Positions 8,397 through 17,090 of a stretch of 64,000 nt of DNA are shown one piece after another. The stretch's first letter is position 1. Each line of letters begins with the position of its first letter. Origin of the DNA: Streptomyces paludis (GTDB taxonomy: Bacteria; Actinomycetota; Actinomycetes; Streptomycetales; Streptomycetaceae); the NCBI RefSeq assembly GCF_003344965.1, contig NZ_CP031194.1, positions 6,448,001-6,512,000 on the forward strand, given 5' to 3'. The notes under the pieces are model-generated. The model was not told the DNA's origin, ran no database searches, and worked only from the letters and a program-made list of their open reading frames with translations. The position numbers and the translations under genes are program-made.

Positions 8397-9500
8397 CTAC
8401 TGCGCGACCAGTCCCTTCGCGTCCCGCGCGAGCGCGGTCAGCCGGGAGATCGCCCGGAAGTACTTCTTCCGGTAGCCGCCGTTCAGCATCTCCTCGCTGA
8501 ACAGCCGGTCGAACGGCAGTCCCGAGGCCAGTACGGGCACCTCCCGGTCGTAGAGCCGGTCCGCGAGCACGACGAGCCGCAGCGCCGTCGACTGGTCGGG
8601 CACCGCCGTGACATCCGTGAGGCAGACGGCCCGCACCCCGTCCGTCAGCGCGCCGTAGCGGCTCGGATGGACGGACGCCAGATGGCCGAGGAGCCCGGGG
8701 AAGTCGTCGAGGCTGGCGCCTTCGGTGGCGTACGCGGCCTTGGTCACCTGTTCGTCGGAGTACGGCGCGGGCGCCTCGGGCAGTCCCCGGTGCCGGTAGT
8801 CCTCGCCGTCGATGCGCAGCGGCCGGAAGCGCGCAGAGAGCCCCTGGATCTCCCGCAGGAAGTCGGCGGCGGCGAACCGGCCCTCGCCGAGCTTGCCCGG
8901 CAGGGTGTTCGAGGTGGCGGCCAGCGCCACGCCCTTGTCGACCAGCCGGCTGAGCAGACTGGAGACCAGGACGGTGTCGCCCGGATCGTCCAGCTCGAAT
9001 TCGTCGATGCAGAGCAGCCGGTGGCCGCCGAGCGTCTCCACGGTCTGCTGGAAGCCCAGCGCGCCGACCAGGTTCGTCAGCTCCACAAACGTGCCAAAAG
9101 CTTTCTTCTCCGGTGCGGCCGGAGTCGCGTGCCAGAGGGACGCCAGCAGGTGCGTCTTGCCGACCCCGTATCCGCCGTCCAGGTAGACCCCGCGCGGGCC
9201 GGCCGGCGGCTGCGGCTTCCGGGTGAACCAGCGCCGCTTGCCGCCGGGCCCGGACCCCTCCGCGAGATGCGCGCCGCCGAGCCCCGCCGCGAAGGCGCTC
9301 AGCACCGTGACGGCGCCGGACTGGCTGGGCTGGTTCGGGTCGGGCACGTACGTGTCGAACCGTACGGAATCGAAGCGCGGCGGCGGCACCATCTCGGCCA
9401 CCAGCCGGTCGGCCGGGACCTGTGGCGCGCGTGCGCACAGGGAGAGCGGGGCCGCTGCGGTTATCGGGGAGCTGCCGGGGGCGGCGGGGAAGGACGACAC
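8397..9500 (-). CDS. zapE: Cell division protein ZapE (AFG1-type ATPase)
   Basis: 367-aa AAA+-type P-loop ATPase. Walker A DGGYGVGKTH (about 108-117), Walker B RLLCIDEFELDD (about 161-172) and a sensor-like AATSNTLP segment match the AFG1/ZapE family, which acts at the division site in Proteobacteria and on mitochondrial proteins in eukaryotes. The C-terminal FSEEMLNGGYRKKYFRAISRL is typical of the actinobacterial group. GTG 9500 is chosen because homologues begin a few residues before the LSLCAR-PADRLVAEM stretch. Only 37 bp separate it from the divergent reductase start at 9538, so the two promoters must overlap. The role in Streptomyces division is inferred from family membership. Confidence 0.88.
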   Translation of the reverse strand: MSSFPAAPGSSPITAAAPLSLCARAPQVPADRLVAEMVPPPRFDSVRFDTYVPDPNQPSQSGAVTVLSAFAAGLGGAHLAEGSGPGGKRRWFTRKPQPPAGPRGVYLDGGYGVGKTHLLASLWHATPAAPEKKAFGTFVELTNLVGALGFQQTVETLGGHRLLCIDEFELDDPGDTVLVSSLLSRLVDKGVALAATSNTLPGKLGEGRFAAADFLREIQGLSARFRPLRIDGEDYRHRGLPEAPAPYSDEQVTKAAYATEGASLDDFPGLLGHLASVHPSRYGALTDGVRAVCLTDVTAVPDQSTALRLVVLADRLYDREVPVLASGLPFDRLFSEEMLNGGYRKKYFRAISRLTALARDAKGLVAQ

Positions 9501-9537
9501 AGTTAATAACTCTATGCGCCGTGCCAGACTGCTTCGC

Positions 9538-10425
9538 ATGCGCCGCCTGTTCCCTGTGACCGATCAGACACCCTCCGCCGCCGACCGCGAATGGACGTTC
9601 GACGAACTGGCCGACGCGTACGCCTATCCGGAGGCCGCCTATCCGGAGGCCGACGCGGACGCCTCCGTGGACGCCTCTGCGGAGGACCGGAACGGCGGGG
9701 TGTGGCTGCGCGCCAACATGGTCTCCACGCTGGACGGCGCGGCGGCGCACGACGGCCGCTCGCAGTTGCTCTCCTCGCCCGCCGACATGCGGGTCTTCGG
9801 CACCCTGCGGGCGCTCGCCGATGCCGTGGTGGTGGGCGCGGAAACGGTTCGGCTGGAGGGGTACCGGCCGGCCCGCGCCCGGGACGCCTTCGCCGCGCGC
9901 CGGGCGGCGGCCGGCCAGGGGCCCGCACCGGCGATCGCCGTGATCAGCGCGGGCCTCGGCCTCGACTTCACCGCCCCGCTGTTCACCGAACCCCTCGTCC
10001 CCACGCTCGTCCTGACCGGTGACGCCGCGCCCGCCGAGCGGATCCGCGCGGCCCGGGACGCGGGCGCGGAGGTGGTGATCGCCGGGGAGGGGGCCGGGGT
10101 GGATCCCGTACGGGCCCTGCGTGCCCTGGCTGAGCGCGGACTCGTCCGGCTGCTCACCGAGGGCGGGCCCCGGCTGCTGGGCCAGTTCGTGGCCGCCGGG
10201 GCGCTGGACGAGCTGTGTCTGACGGTGTCTCCGACCCTCACGGCGGGCTCCGCGCAGCGTGTCGCGGGCGGTCCTGCCGTCGCCGTGCCCGAGCGGTTCG
10301 TCCTGGCGTCGCTCCTGGAGCAGGACGGATTCCTCTTCACCCGGTACCACCGGGGTCCCGGCGCCCCTCGTGCCGTCCGCGCCGACGGCGGTACGGGCGG
10401 CACCGGCGGCACGGACGGCGTCTGA
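9538..10425 (+). CDS. Pyrimidine reductase family protein (RibD C-terminal / DHFR-like fold)
   Basis: 295 aa. The RibD-C fold is recognisable: VWLRANMVSTLDGAAAHDGRS near residue 60, DAVVVGAETVRLEGY in the centre, and LLTEGGPRLLGQFVAAGALDELCLTVSPTL in the C-terminal half. Such proteins are NADPH-dependent reductases; RibD itself reduces the riboflavin pyrimidine intermediate. No deaminase domain is fused and no riboflavin gene is nearby, so the substrate is uncertain. ATG 9538 is preferred; an in-frame ATG at 9514 is possible and would add eight residues. The C-terminus ends in a Gly/Thr-rich tail. Confidence 0.85.
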   Translation: MRRLFPVTDQTPSAADREWTFDELADAYAYPEAAYPEADADASVDASAEDRNGGVWLRANMVSTLDGAAAHDGRSQLLSSPADMRVFGTLRALADAVVVGAETVRLEGYRPARARDAFAARRAAAGQGPAPAIAVISAGLGLDFTAPLFTEPLVPTLVLTGDAAPAERIRAARDAGAEVVIAGEGAGVDPVRALRALAERGLVRLLTEGGPRLLGQFVAAGALDELCLTVSPTLTAGSAQRVAGGPAVAVPERFVLASLLEQDGFLFTRYHRGPGAPRAVRADGGTGGTGGTDGV

Positions 10426-10555
10426 CAATCGGCGGAATTCACCGTTCCGGTTAGCCTCCGGTGGGCAGACTTACCTTGAGAGACCCCGTGCGGGCACGGG
10501 GAAGGATGGTTTCCGCAGCGGGCCGTACGGTCCTGCGAGAGGAAAGGCGCCAGTC

Positions 10556-11026
10556 GTGTTCACAAGCGTATTGATGATCGAGAAGCCGCTGTCTCCGGAG
10601 GACGTCGAGTTCGTCACCACCCTCCACGGCGACGAGACGGTCTCCTTCGTCGTCCTCATGCAGCCCCGCGGCGACCAGGCCGATCTGCTGCTGCGCGCCA
10701 TCGACGACGTCGCGCTCGGCGAGCTGCGGGACGCGGCCAGGGAGGGTGAGGAACCGGAGGGCGGCCGGGCCAGACAGCCCGCCGAACTCGCCCTCGCGCA
10801 CTCCCTGGCGGAGCTGCGCGCGCAGGGGTCGCGGGCCGACGGCGAGGTCGTGGAGGAGCACCCGCTCGACCGGCTCAAGGAGGTCGTGGCCGAGTCGTCG
10901 GCCGATGAGGTGATCGTGCTCACCGAGCCGCACTACGTGGAGGAGTTCTTCCACCGCGACTGGGCCTCACGGGCGCGGCACAAGGTCGGCGTACCGGTGC
11001 TCAAACTCTTCGCGCACAGCGAATAG
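10556..11026 (+). CDS. Conserved actinobacterial protein, USP-like C-terminus
   Basis: 156 aa, soluble. Starts at GTG 10556 after GAGAGGAAAGG. The last 60 residues, including DEVIVLTEPHYVEEFFHRDW and VGVPVLKLFAHSE, look like the final strand-helix-strand of a universal-stress/HUP fold, but the ATP-binding G-x2-G-x9-G(S/T) motif is absent. Relatives are sometimes labelled indole-3-glycerol phosphate synthase; nothing in this sequence supports that (wrong length, no TIM-barrel motifs). A small hairpin CCCCGTG-N4-CACGGGG at 10484-10501 lies in the upstream region. It is followed 58 bp later by murC and may share its promoter. Function unknown. Confidence 0.75.
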   Translation: MFTSVLMIEKPLSPEDVEFVTTLHGDETVSFVVLMQPRGDQADLLLRAIDDVALGELRDAAREGEEPEGGRARQPAELALAHSLAELRAQGSRADGEVVEEHPLDRLKEVVAESSADEVIVLTEPHYVEEFFHRDWASRARHKVGVPVLKLFAHSE

Positions 11027-11084
11027 GCTGGGGCGACGCGCCAAAACCTGACGCGCGTCGGCTCGCACTCTGGGAGAGACACGT

Positions 11085-12488
11085 ATGGCATCCGGTACCG
11101 GTATCCCCGTCGCCATGGAACGGCCGCACTTCATCGGCATCGGCGGCGCCGGCATGTCGGGTATCGCCAAGATCCTCGCCCAGCGCGGCGCGAAGGTCGC
11201 GGGCAGCGACGCCAAGGAGTCGGAGACCGCCGAGGCGCTGCGGGCGCTGGGGGCCACCGTGCACATCGGCCACGCCGCCGGGCATCTCGCGGACGACGCG
11301 TCCTGTGTGGTCGTCTCCAGCGCCATCCGCGCCGACAACCCGGAGCTGGCCCGCGCCGCCGAGCTGTCCGTGCCCGTCGTCCACCGCTCCGACGCGCTGG
11401 CCTCGCTGATGGACGGCGCGCGCGCGATCGCCGTCGCCGGCACCCACGGCAAGACGACCACCACCTCCATGCTGGCCGTCGCGCTCACCGAGCTGAACCT
11501 CGACCCGTCGTACGCCATCGGCGGCGACCTCGCGGGCCCCGGCACGAACGCGCGCCACGGCGACGGGAACATCTTCGTCGCGGAGGCGGACGAGAGCGAC
11601 CGCAGCTTCCAGAAGTACGACCCCGAGGTCGCGATCGTCCTCAACGTCGAGCTGGACCACCACGCCAACTACGCCTCGATGGAAGAGATCCACGAGTCCT
11701 TCGAGACCTTCACCGGCAAGATCGTCCCCGGCGGCACCCTGGTCGTCTGCGCCGACCAGAGCGGCGCCGCCGAGCTGACCGCGCGGGTCGCGGGCCGCGC
11801 GGACCTCACGGTCGTCACCTACGGCGAGAGCGAGGGCGCGGACGTCCGCGTCCACAAGATCACCGCGCGCGGTCTGACCAGCGAGGTCACCGTCGTCCTC
11901 GACGGCCGCTTCCTCACCTTCACCGTCTCCGTGCCCGGCCGGCACTACGCCCTCAACGCCGTCGCCGCGCTCGCCGCCGGGGTCGCCCTCGGTATCCCGG
12001 CGCACAATCTGGCCTCGGCGCTCGGCAAGTACACCGGCGTCAAGCGCCGCCTCCAGCTCAAGGGCGAGGCCGCGGGCGTCCAGGTCATCGACTCGTACGC
12101 GCACCACCCGACCGAGATGGCCGCCGACCTGGAGGCGATGCGCGCCGCCGCGCCGGTCGGCTCCCGGCTGCTGGTGGTCTTCCAGCCGCATCTGTTCTCC
12201 CGTACGCAGGAGCTGGCCACCGAGATGGGCGGGGCGCTCGCCCTCGCCGACGCCTCGGTGGTCCTGGACATCTACCCGGCCCGCGAGGACCCGGTCCCGG
12301 GGGTCACCAGCGCGCTGATCGTCGACGCGGCCGAGGCCGCCGGCGCCGCGGTCACGGCCGTCCACGACAAGGACGCGATCCCGGAGACCGTAGCGGGAAT
12401 GGCGAAGCCCGGCGATCTCGTTCTCACCATGGGCGCGGGCGATGTCACGGACCTCGGTCCGCTGATCCTGGCGCGTCTGGCCGACTGA
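11085..12488 (+). CDS. murC: UDP-N-acetylmuramate--L-alanine ligase
   Basis: 467 aa, normal for MurC. It adds L-Ala to UDP-MurNAc with ATP, the first peptide step of peptidoglycan synthesis, in the cytosol. Seen: N-terminal Rossmann segment HFIGIGGAGMSGIAKIL (about 15-31), the Mur ligase P-loop AVAGTHGKTTTT (about 116-127), the EADESD acidic motif, NVELDHHANY, and the C-terminal domain with YAHHPTEM. GGGAGAG precedes ATG 11085. It is not in a dcw cluster here, which is common for actinobacterial murC. msrB follows 65 bp downstream in the same direction. Confidence 0.97.
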   Translation: MASGTGIPVAMERPHFIGIGGAGMSGIAKILAQRGAKVAGSDAKESETAEALRALGATVHIGHAAGHLADDASCVVVSSAIRADNPELARAAELSVPVVHRSDALASLMDGARAIAVAGTHGKTTTTSMLAVALTELNLDPSYAIGGDLAGPGTNARHGDGNIFVAEADESDRSFQKYDPEVAIVLNVELDHHANYASMEEIHESFETFTGKIVPGGTLVVCADQSGAAELTARVAGRADLTVVTYGESEGADVRVHKITARGLTSEVTVVLDGRFLTFTVSVPGRHYALNAVAALAAGVALGIPAHNLASALGKYTGVKRRLQLKGEAAGVQVIDSYAHHPTEMAADLEAMRAAAPVGSRLLVVFQPHLFSRTQELATEMGGALALADASVVLDIYPAREDPVPGVTSALIVDAAEAAGAAVTAVHDKDAIPETVAGMAKPGDLVLTMGAGDVTDLGPLILARLAD

Positions 12489-12553
12489 GACCGGCCGTGC
12501 CGGTCGGCCGAGCCCGGCCGGCCGAGCCGGGCGGACTGTAGGGAGAGAGCGAA

Positions 12554-12961
12554 ATGCCGTACGAGATCGACAAGCCGGACGAGCAGTGGCGCGCGGAGCT
12601 GACTCCCGCGGAGTACCGGGTGCTCCGCGAGGCCGGCACCGAGCCCGCCTTCGTCGGTGAGTACACGGACACGAAGACGACCGGCGTCTACTCCTGCCGC
12701 GCGTGCGGCGCCGACCTCTTCCGCTCCGACACCAAGTTCGAGTCGCACTGCGGCTGGCCGTCCTTCTACGACCCGAAGGACACGGACGCGGTCGAGCTGA
12801 TCGAGGACACCTCCCACGGCATGCGCCGGACCGAGGTCCGCTGCGCCCGCTGCGGCTCGCATCTGGGCCATGTCTTCGAGGGCGAGGGGTACGCGACCCC
12901 CACCGACCAGCGGTACTGCATCAACAGCATCTCGCTGCGGCTGGCGGCGGACGAGGGCTGA
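12554..12961 (+). CDS. msrB: Peptide-methionine (R)-S-oxide reductase
   Basis: 135 aa, full length. Reduces methionine-R-sulfoxide in proteins using thioredoxin. Two CxxC zinc-binding pairs are present (CRACGADLF and CARCGSHLGHVF), as are the CGWPSFY loop and the catalytic cysteine in RYCINSISL. ATG 12554 follows GGGAGAGAGCG. It lies 65 bp after murC and is followed by a strong intrinsic terminator, so murC-msrB is probably one unit. Confidence 0.97.
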   Translation: MPYEIDKPDEQWRAELTPAEYRVLREAGTEPAFVGEYTDTKTTGVYSCRACGADLFRSDTKFESHCGWPSFYDPKDTDAVELIEDTSHGMRRTEVRCARCGSHLGHVFEGEGYATPTDQRYCINSISLRLAADEG

Positions 12962-13007
12962 CGCCGGGACCGACCGGCTGGACCGACGGGCTGGACCGAC
13001 AGACGGG

Positions 13008-13048
13008 CGGACCCCCGGGCGCTGAGGTGCCCGGGGGTCCGTTTTTTT
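13008..13048 (+). terminator. Intrinsic terminator after msrB
   Basis: GGACCCCCGGGC (13009-13020) pairs perfectly with GCCCGGGGGTCC (13029-13040), extendable by one C-G pair, around an 8-nt loop and followed by GTTTTTTT. This is the only textbook hairpin plus long T-tract noted in the window; it ends plus-strand transcription 80 bp before the convergent GAP1-like gene ends. Confidence 0.93.
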
Positions 13049-13076
13049 GCGCCGCTTCCGGTTCCGTTTCCATGGG

Positions 13077-15677
13077 TCAGGGGCGGTCCCTGGTCCCGGG
13101 CCGCTTGCCTCTCCCGAGACCGAGCCGCCCGAGCGCGCCGGGCCGGCTCCACGTACGGAACTCCGCCACCCTGGCATCGCCCGCACCCCGGGCGCGCAGA
13201 CACTCCGCGACGGACTCGGCGTCCGCGGCCGGCAGCGCGCGCACCACGGGCCGGAGCACCTTGTCGAGCAGGGCCGTACGCGTCTCGTCCCAGGCCCGGT
13301 TCGCGCCGGGGAGCGCGGACCACGCGGTGAAACAGTCCGCCGCGTACGCGGGCGTCGTGCGCAGCCGGTCCCGTACCCGCTCCTCGCGGGCGGCCCGGTC
13401 GTACGCGGCGAGCAACTCGGCGTCGCCGGAGTGGACCAGGGCGTACAGCTCGCCCTCCGGCCTTGCCTCGGAGAGCAGTTGCCGGGCGAGGATCCCGAAC
13501 ACCGTATCCAGCAGGCCCGGTTGTACGGGCTCGGCGCCGGCGCGCAGCGACAGGGCGCGCGCGGTCCAGTCGGCCGCGGGCGGTCCGTCCGCCAGTTCCC
13601 CGGCGAACGCGAGGAGTTGGAGGGTACGGCGTACCGGGGGAGTCACCTCCCGCGGGAATGAGCGCAGCAGATCGTGGGCGAGACCGGGAGCGTCGGAGTG
13701 CCGGCCGGCCTGACCGGTCTCCGGTCCGTCGAGGGCGGCCCGTACCAGTACGGTCCAGGTGCCCGCCGCGCGGTGCGCGTCCGAGCCGGTCGCGGCGAGC
13801 AACTGCCGTGCCTCGCCCGGCGTCGGGACGCCCTCGGGCCATACCAGCCGGACGGCGGTCCGCAGGACGAGCGGATCGGCGAACGGCGAGACACCGGCGG
13901 CGCGCAGCAGTGCGGTGAGTGCGGCGACGCGATCGCCGCTGTCCGCTCCTTGCGCGCTGTCCGCCGGGCGGTGCTGCCGCGCGCACATCCGCAGCTGCGG
14001 CAGGGTCTGAACTCCCGCCAGGGAAAGGGGGATCCGGCCGAGCAGGGCCACGGCGGCCGGGGGATCGCCGGCGGCGAGGCCGTCGAGCGCGCCGAGCAGC
14101 GCGGCCCGCAGATCGAAGTGCTCCTCCAGCGCGGTCCGTACGGCGGGGGTGTACGCGGCCTCCGGGGCGGTGAGCAGCGCGCGGGCCAGCCGGTGGGCGA
14201 GACCGGGGAGCAGATCCGCGCAGTCCACGCCCAACGGCTCGGCGACACAGAGCAGTTCCACCGCGCGGGAGGTGTCCGGGGCGCCGTTCGCCGGTTCGCC
14301 GTTTGTCGGGTCGCCGTCCGTGGGGTGGCCGTTCGTTGGGTGGCTCGCGATACCGGCTCGTAGCTCGGCGCTCAGCTCGGTGGCCAGGCGCCGCTTGACA
14401 TCGTCGGGGAACAACGCGGCCCGCAGCACGGCCGGTTCGACCCCGGAGCCGCCCGGCGACCGTACCGCCTCGGTCACGACGAGCGCCCCGAGCAGCGCGG
14501 TCGTGCCGGCCGGTGCGCGGCCGTCGAGCGCGGTGAACAGACTGGTCAGGGCGGCGAGTTCGGCGGGGGTGCGGTCGTCCTCGGCGGGCGCGCGCAGCGC
14601 CTCGACGAGCCGGTGCGGCCACCGCGCGTCCAGGGTGGCCGCGTGGTCGCGCGCCCAAAGCGCCGCCACCGTACGCCCGTTCGTCTCCAGCGCGATCCCC
14701 GCGCACAGCGCGACCACGGCGAGCGGCCCCGGCGCGAACGGGCCGTCCGACAGGGAGTTCGATACGGAGCCCGACAAGGCGTGCGCCTCGGCGAACGCCT
14801 CGGGAGCGCCGCCCCGCCAGATCCGCGCGGCGGTCTCCGCCCAGACGTCGTACGGCTCCTCGGGTGCCGATCCGGCGGCTTGCGCCGTCCGGGGGCCCGC
14901 GCAGTCGATGATCCGGTGGCGCGGATCGCGCCGGTCCAACTCCCGCGCGTCGTCCGGCAGGACACCGATGATCTGCTGCGGCGCGAGGTGGGGCCGCCGG
15001 GCGTACGTGGTGAAGGTCAGCCGGTGGGCGCTCTCGGGCGGCAGTACGGTGGCGGCCAGCGCGATCCACCGCGCGACCTCCGTACCGCCGCTCTCGACAA
15101 GCACGATCCGCGGCGCCGCCGCGCGCTCGCTCGACTCGCGCACCGCGGCGAGGAACTCCACGAGCCACGGCGCGCGGGCGGCGGCGAACGGGACGAGGGC
15201 GCGCCGGTCGACGCTCCCCGTCCCCGGCAGCCCCTCCAGCGGCGCGGGGACTCCGCCCTCGGGCGGCCCGGCCGCCCATCTCGGGGAGTCCCAGGCGCTG
15301 ATGGGCAGCGCCCCGCCGGGCAGGGCTGCGCCCGCGGGCAGCCGTACGGCATGGGCGTGGAAGTCGCCGCCGCGCACCCCATGTGCCCCGGCCGCCTCAC
15401 GCGCCCCGTGCGCCTCGCGGCCCTCGCCCGTGCCGTGCCGTCCGGCGCCCGCGTACACCGACCTGGCAAGCAGCCGGCCGCCGTCGGCGAGCGCGCTGAG
15501 GCTCAGCGCCTTGTAGAACGGATTGGGCCGGTGCGCGCGCGGCGGCTCGTACCCGAAGATCCTCCCGATCTCTTCGAGCGGTGGCGCGGGGGTGCCGGGA
15601 GTCACCGCCGCCAGCCGCAGACCGGACCCGTCCGGCCCCGGCGGGGCCGAGGTGTAGTGCAACTGCGCCAGGCTCAT
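13077..15677 (-). CDS. GTPase-associated protein 1 (GAP1)-like large protein
   Basis: 866 aa, soluble, Ala/Arg-rich. The opening MSLAQLHYTSAPPGPDGSGLR and the LEEIGRIFGYEPPRAHRPNPFYKA region match the N-terminal domain of GTPase-associated protein 1. A middle part follows with HRLTFTTYARRPHLAPQQIIGVLPDD. The C-terminal 500 residues are alpha-helical repeats without a catalytic motif I recognise. In published analyses GAP1 proteins are encoded beside double-GTPase and other subunits of NTP-dependent conflict systems. Here no GTPase gene is adjacent: msrB converges from one side and a VOC gene lies on the other. It may therefore be an orphan or a partner of distant genes. The start ATG 15677 lacks an obvious rival. 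Confidence 0.7.
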   Translation of the reverse strand: MSLAQLHYTSAPPGPDGSGLRLAAVTPGTPAPPLEEIGRIFGYEPPRAHRPNPFYKALSLSALADGGRLLARSVYAGAGRHGTGEGREAHGAREAAGAHGVRGGDFHAHAVRLPAGAALPGGALPISAWDSPRWAAGPPEGGVPAPLEGLPGTGSVDRRALVPFAAARAPWLVEFLAAVRESSERAAAPRIVLVESGGTEVARWIALAATVLPPESAHRLTFTTYARRPHLAPQQIIGVLPDDARELDRRDPRHRIIDCAGPRTAQAAGSAPEEPYDVWAETAARIWRGGAPEAFAEAHALSGSVSNSLSDGPFAPGPLAVVALCAGIALETNGRTVAALWARDHAATLDARWPHRLVEALRAPAEDDRTPAELAALTSLFTALDGRAPAGTTALLGALVVTEAVRSPGGSGVEPAVLRAALFPDDVKRRLATELSAELRAGIASHPTNGHPTDGDPTNGEPANGAPDTSRAVELLCVAEPLGVDCADLLPGLAHRLARALLTAPEAAYTPAVRTALEEHFDLRAALLGALDGLAAGDPPAAVALLGRIPLSLAGVQTLPQLRMCARQHRPADSAQGADSGDRVAALTALLRAAGVSPFADPLVLRTAVRLVWPEGVPTPGEARQLLAATGSDAHRAAGTWTVLVRAALDGPETGQAGRHSDAPGLAHDLLRSFPREVTPPVRRTLQLLAFAGELADGPPAADWTARALSLRAGAEPVQPGLLDTVFGILARQLLSEARPEGELYALVHSGDAELLAAYDRAAREERVRDRLRTTPAYAADCFTAWSALPGANRAWDETRTALLDKVLRPVVRALPAADAESVAECLRARGAGDARVAEFRTWSRPGALGRLGLGRGKRPGTRDRP

Positions 15678-15801
15678 GCGCCGGCTCCCTTGACGCTCGT
15701 CGTCTCACCGAACCACCGGGCGTACGGGGACGGTTCGGGGCGACCGTACCGGCGGGAGCGGCCCCGCACCACTCGGTCCGGGAGAGCCGGGCCCGGCCGG
15801 G

Positions 15802-16233
15802 TCAGCCGTCGGCGGGCTGGAGCAGATCCCAGCGGTTGCCGTAGAGGTCCTCGAAGACGGCGACCGAGCCGTACGGCTCGTGGCGGGGCTCCTCCAGGAA
15901 GCGCACACCGGCGGCGAGCATCCGGGCATGGTCGCGGGCGAAGTCGTCGGTGTGGAGGAAGAAGCCGACCCGGCCGCCCGTCTGCGCGCCGACGCTCGCA
16001 CGCTGGGCGTCGTCCTTGGCGCGGGCGAGGAGCAGCCCGGTGGAGGCGGGGGCGGCGGCGGGAGCGTGTGCGGCGGCGGCCGGCGCGGCGGGACGCGGGC
16101 GGACCACGACCCAGCGGGAGCCGTCGCCCCGGTCGGTGTCCTCGGCCAGCTCGAATCCGAGGGCGTCCGTATAGAAGGCGATGGCTTCGTCGTAGTCGTT
16201 CACGACGAGGGTGATCAGGGCGAGAGATGACAT
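15802..16233 (-). CDS. VOC (glyoxalase/bleomycin resistance) family protein
   Basis: 143 aa. One VOC module in two beta-alpha-beta3 halves: LITLVVNDYDEAIAFYTDALGFEL at the N-terminus and GVRFLEEPRHEPYGSVAVFEDLYGNRWDLLQ at the C-terminus, the latter with the family's conserved acidic metal-ligand region. An Ala/Pro-rich insert of about 15 residues splits the halves (around 50-65). ATG 16233 lies 55 bp from the divergent kinase start. Substrate unknown. Confidence 0.88.
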   Translation of the reverse strand: MSSLALITLVVNDYDEAIAFYTDALGFELAEDTDRGDGSRWVVVRPRPAAPAAAAHAPAAAPASTGLLLARAKDDAQRASVGAQTGGRVGFFLHTDDFARDHARMLAAGVRFLEEPRHEPYGSVAVFEDLYGNRWDLLQPADG

Positions 16234-16287
16234 GGTGAGTAAGTTATACGTATGACCCCAGGGCGGCAAGAATGGAACAATGCCCCC

Positions 16288-16992
16288 ATGGACGCGGAGC
16301 TGAAGCGGGACATGCGGCAGGACGCAGGGACGGGCGTGGGGACGGACTCGGCGGCGACGGACGCGGCGGGGATGGACGAGCTGACCGAGCGGGCCCGCCG
16401 GCTCGCCGTTCCCGGCCGGCGGCGGGTCCTCGGGATCGCCGGGGCGCCCGGCGCGGGGAAGTCCACCCTGGCCGAGCGGCTGGTCGAGCGCCTCGGCGGG
16501 CTCGCCGTACTCGTCCCCATGGACGGCTTCCACCTGGCCCAGGCCGAGCTGACCCGGCTCGGCCGCGCCGGCCGCAAGGGCGCCCCCGACACCTTCGACG
16601 CGGCGGGGTACGCGGCGCTGCTCGCCCGGCTGCGCGGCGCGGACGCGGACGCGGGGAGCGTCGTGTACGCGCCCGCCTTCGACCGCGCGCTGGAGGAGCC
16701 GGTGGCGGGCAGCATCGCCGTGGATCCCGGCGTCCCCCTCGTCATCACGGAGGGCAACTACCTGCTGCACGACGACGCCGCCTGGGCCCCCGTCCGCGCG
16801 CTGCTGGACGAGGTCTGGTTCCTGGAGATCGACCCGGCGGTCCGGGTGCGCCGGCTGGTGGACCGCCATGTCCGCTTCGGCAAGGAGCGGACCTTCGCCG
16901 AACGCTGGGTCATGGAGTCCGACGAGGCCAACGCGCTGCTGGTGGCGCGGGGCAAGGAGCGCGCCGACCTTGTTGTCGGTGGCGGGCACTGA
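16288..16992 (+). CDS. Nucleoside/nucleotide kinase family protein (uridine-kinase-like P-loop)
   Basis: 234 aa. P-loop GIAGAPGAGKSTLAERL, then VPMDGFHLAQAEL (the DGF/H substrate loop seen in uridine kinase, pantothenate kinase and FrcK-like proteins), VVYAPAFDRALEEPV and VITEGNYLLHDDAAW. It phosphorylates a small molecule, possibly a sugar or nucleoside; the substrate is not decided. Start choice is uncertain: ATG 16252 (with no ribosome site, perhaps leaderless since TTATACGTAT overlaps it), 16288, or 16372, where many relatives begin. It faces away from the VOC gene. Confidence 0.83.
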   Translation: MDAELKRDMRQDAGTGVGTDSAATDAAGMDELTERARRLAVPGRRRVLGIAGAPGAGKSTLAERLVERLGGLAVLVPMDGFHLAQAELTRLGRAGRKGAPDTFDAAGYAALLARLRGADADAGSVVYAPAFDRALEEPVAGSIAVDPGVPLVITEGNYLLHDDAAWAPVRALLDEVWFLEIDPAVRVRRLVDRHVRFGKERTFAERWVMESDEANALLVARGKERADLVVGGGH

Positions 16993-17090
16993 TGCCGTGA
17001 CCGGCGAGGCTTGTCAGTGGTGGGCACTAGCATCGGATACGGACGGCGTCAGCCGTCCGTCCGGGACGGATATGGGTGGAGGCGGATGGC

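Noticed and set aside
10440..10480. Iron-box (DmdR/IdeR) ahead of the gene at 10556
   Set aside because: TTAGCCTCC...CTTACC only loosely resembles TTAGGTTAG-type sites; symmetry is poor.
10556..11026. Annotation as indole-3-glycerol phosphate synthase
   Set aside because: 156 aa with no barrel or phosphate-binding motif; the label seems to be a propagated mis-annotation.
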